Source: Acidobacteriaceae bacterium (GTDB taxonomy: Bacteria > Acidobacteriota > Terriglobia > Terriglobales > Acidobacteriaceae). Taken from it: 13,573 nt of DNA. The notes below the pieces were generated by a model, which saw nothing but the letters and a program-made list of their open reading frames with translations, did not search any database and was not told the DNA's origin. Position numbers and translations under genes: made by a program. Where the stretch lies: contig PLKR01000440.1 of the NCBI GenBank assembly GCA_003140655.1, forward strand, positions 1 to 13,573. Direction: 5' to 3'. Each line of letters opens with the position of its first letter. Within the stretch, counting starts at the first letter, position 1. Shown here one piece after another: positions 12,085 through 13,573 of this stretch.

Positions 12085-13573
12085 TCAGTGCAGATAGTTG
12101 ATGTGGATTGAAACGCTGTGGCCAGGTGCGAGTTCTGGCAAAACGATGTGCCGGTTGTCGGGGAACATGGTCGCACCACCGGTGACGGTCGCTATTGGAC
12201 GTTGGAATTCGAAGGTGAGACCGGTCACCGGCTCGGCAGACTTCACCTGCAGCACGGCTTCTGTGGGTACGGAGGTCGCGGTGAGGCTCCATTGGAGACG
12301 ATCGCGAGCGCGCCAGAATTTTGCAAAAGTCAGCATGTCAGTTTTGATGATGTCAGAAGGTAGCTGACGAAGTAAATCCTGCTCGGCTGCGGCTTTCAGG
12401 ATGGATTCATTGGAATGAATCAACACCACGCTCACGGCTCCGTTTTCGGCGTTGGCGAGGATTACCTGCAAGGCCTGAGGCACTCGTTTGGCGAAGCCGG
12501 GAGATTCTTCGTCTTCGATGGTAACCGGAAATTCATAGATTTCGCTGTCCTCTTCGAACCCAAGATCGCGAGGAAGCGCAAACGGAAAATTGGAGAGAAC
12601 ATCGTCGGCGGTGAAAGATGAGTCGAACTGATATCCGGAACGCTCAAGGGCTTCCGGCAGAGAAATCGGCACGCGGAGGTGCCCAGCGCGGAAGAATATC
12701 GTATCCTGACCCGGAATTTCTCCGTCCAGCAATTCCTTGCTGACTCGAACTTCGCCAAAAACGGTGGCTCCCGAGGCGGTGTCGAATCCGAGTCCACGAG
12801 GTTGATAACTGGAATAAGTTTCATAACCCGAGCCCAACTCGAACTTATTGAAGCCTCGGGAATGAATGATGGAATGGCTGCCCACGGTCGAACCGCTTGT
12901 TTTCAGTTGCCGAAGAAGGTCGATTTTCGGCGCGAAAAAGAAGGCTTTGCTATTGGCGTCGTCGACATATTTGGTCTGGATGAAGAAGGTACTGCTGGCC
13001 TGGTTCGCTTTCTCAATACGAGCAAAATCGAGGCCCGGAGCAAATGAATTTTCCCAATCCACATCGTGGGAGAGTAATAAAGCCGAGCGCTGTCCTCCGG
13101 GGATAGTGGAGAGGCGGACCCAATCTTTGCCGTAGGCTTCGTACCAAGCCCTCAGCACCAATAGCCAAACATCCGCGCCGGGTTCAAAGGCGTTTACGTA
13201 GTGGCGCTGCGCTTCGTAGTCGCGATTGTTCTGATTGCGTAACACGACGTCAAGCAAACTCAGTCCCAGGAGGTACACCTTCCCTTTGCCAACGGAGTTC
13301 GTCAGCAGAGCGGCACTCCCGTCCTCAAAGTGCGCCAGCACTTCAGCGCCAGGGTCAGGGACGTATCCGTTACTCCAGATAATTTCGGGGAAGTGATCGC
13401 TCCCAAGTTGAGTTTCGCGCTCCTCGGGGCGATTGAGATACTTCGTAACAGGATCTTTCGTTGCGGTAAATGCCAAGTGATAACGCTTGCGCGAAGGAGC
13501 GAAGCTGCGAAAACCGAACAGATTCTGAAGGCCTCCCCAGAACACATTCTGGGCGAAGATAAATCCACCCTGC
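12085..13573 (-). CDS. Polysaccharide deacetylase with GATase-like N-terminal region (partial, 5' end missing)
   Basis: The frame is open to the window edge, so at least 495 residues are present and the true start lies outside. Counting from the internal GTG at 13545: residues about 50-135 resemble the end of a class I glutamine-amidotransferase-like beta/alpha domain (ALLTNSVGKGKVYLLGLSLL). Residues about 153-410 are a NodB-type deacetylase: SHDVDWE (Asp161, Asp163), GSHSIIHSR (His224, His228), FFRAGHLRVP (Arg286) and VVLIHSNES (His377). Metal ligands and catalytic residues appear intact. The last 65 residues (LTATSVPTEAVLQVKSAEPV onward) look like a small beta domain. It would remove N-acetyl groups from a polysaccharide, as PgaB and IcaB do. 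It is the first of four same-strand genes for making and exporting such a polymer. Location (periplasm or surface) cannot be told without the N-terminus. Confidence 0.85.
   Translation of the reverse strand, partial: QGGFIFAQNVFWGGLQNLFGFRSFAPSRKRYHLAFTATKDPVTKYLNRPEERETQLGSDHFPEIIWSNGYVPDPGAEVLAHFEDGSAALLTNSVGKGKVYLLGLSLLDVVLRNQNNRDYEAQRHYVNAFEPGADVWLLVLRAWYEAYGKDWVRLSTIPGGQRSALLLSHDVDWENSFAPGLDFARIEKANQASSTFFIQTKYVDDANSKAFFFAPKIDLLRQLKTSGSTVGSHSIIHSRGFNKFELGSGYETYSSYQPRGLGFDTASGATVFGEVRVSKELLDGEIPGQDTIFFRAGHLRVPISLPEALERSGYQFDSSFTADDVLSNFPFALPRDLGFEEDSEIYEFPVTIEDEESPGFAKRVPQALQVILANAENGAVSVVLIHSNESILKAAAEQDLLRQLPSDIIKTDMLTFAKFWRARDRLQWSLTATSVPTEAVLQVKSAEPVTGLTFEFQRPIATVTGGATMFPDNRHIVLPELAPGHSVSIHINYLH

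Overview
The window looks like chromosomal DNA of an acidobacterium (Acidobacteriota, Terriglobia-like). This is inferred from protein families I recognise, not from a search: a secreted protein built of GloVer (Gloeo_Verruco) repeats with an IPT/TIG tail, a small secreted Tyr/Trp/His-rich protein ending in a YWNWRH-type motif, and fragments of the C-terminal tail typical of acidobacterial TPR proteins (WKDAD..IPILKE...EYAKLQ). No rRNA, tRNA, CRISPR array or intact insertion sequence was seen.

Left part (1-2700): sparse, accessory-looking DNA. It holds a small secreted protein (106-462, minus), a probable stress pair of a DUF3309-like 51-residue membrane peptide and a CsbD-family protein (1119-1550, minus), and a small secreted protein on the plus strand (1987-2289). 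That last gene is followed by three strong hairpins (2326-2450), one of which contains a perfect TGTGA-N6-TCACA palindrome. Two copies of a terminator-bearing repeat lie at 729-792 and 2712-2779. The second terminates a real gene; the first seems orphaned next to decayed coding sequence.

Middle (2789-5640): a calcineurin-like metallophosphoesterase and exonuclease III (xthA), both minus; a decayed C-terminal piece of an SRAP/YedK-type protein; a stand-alone response-regulator receiver; then the remnant of a TPR-protein tail. A more decayed copy of that tail and its 3' flank recurs at about 7739-7850, so the GloVer gene (5775-7262, plus) sits between two direct repeats. A small minus-strand ORF (7450-7668) is possible.

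Right part (7954-13573, all minus): a four-gene cluster that I read as an exopolysaccharide system. In order of transcription it has a polysaccharide deacetylase with a GATase-like N-terminal region (5' end outside the window), a TPR plus outer-membrane beta-barrel protein (YaiO/PgaA-like architecture), a membrane-anchored HEAT-repeat protein, and a membrane family 2 glycosyltransferase. The last three are packed with a 17-nt overlap and a 2-nt gap. The set resembles poly-N-acetylglucosamine (Pga/Hms/Ica) synthesis, modification and export, but has a HEAT protein where a small accessory subunit such as PgaD would be expected. This is the best candidate in the window for an undescribed system.
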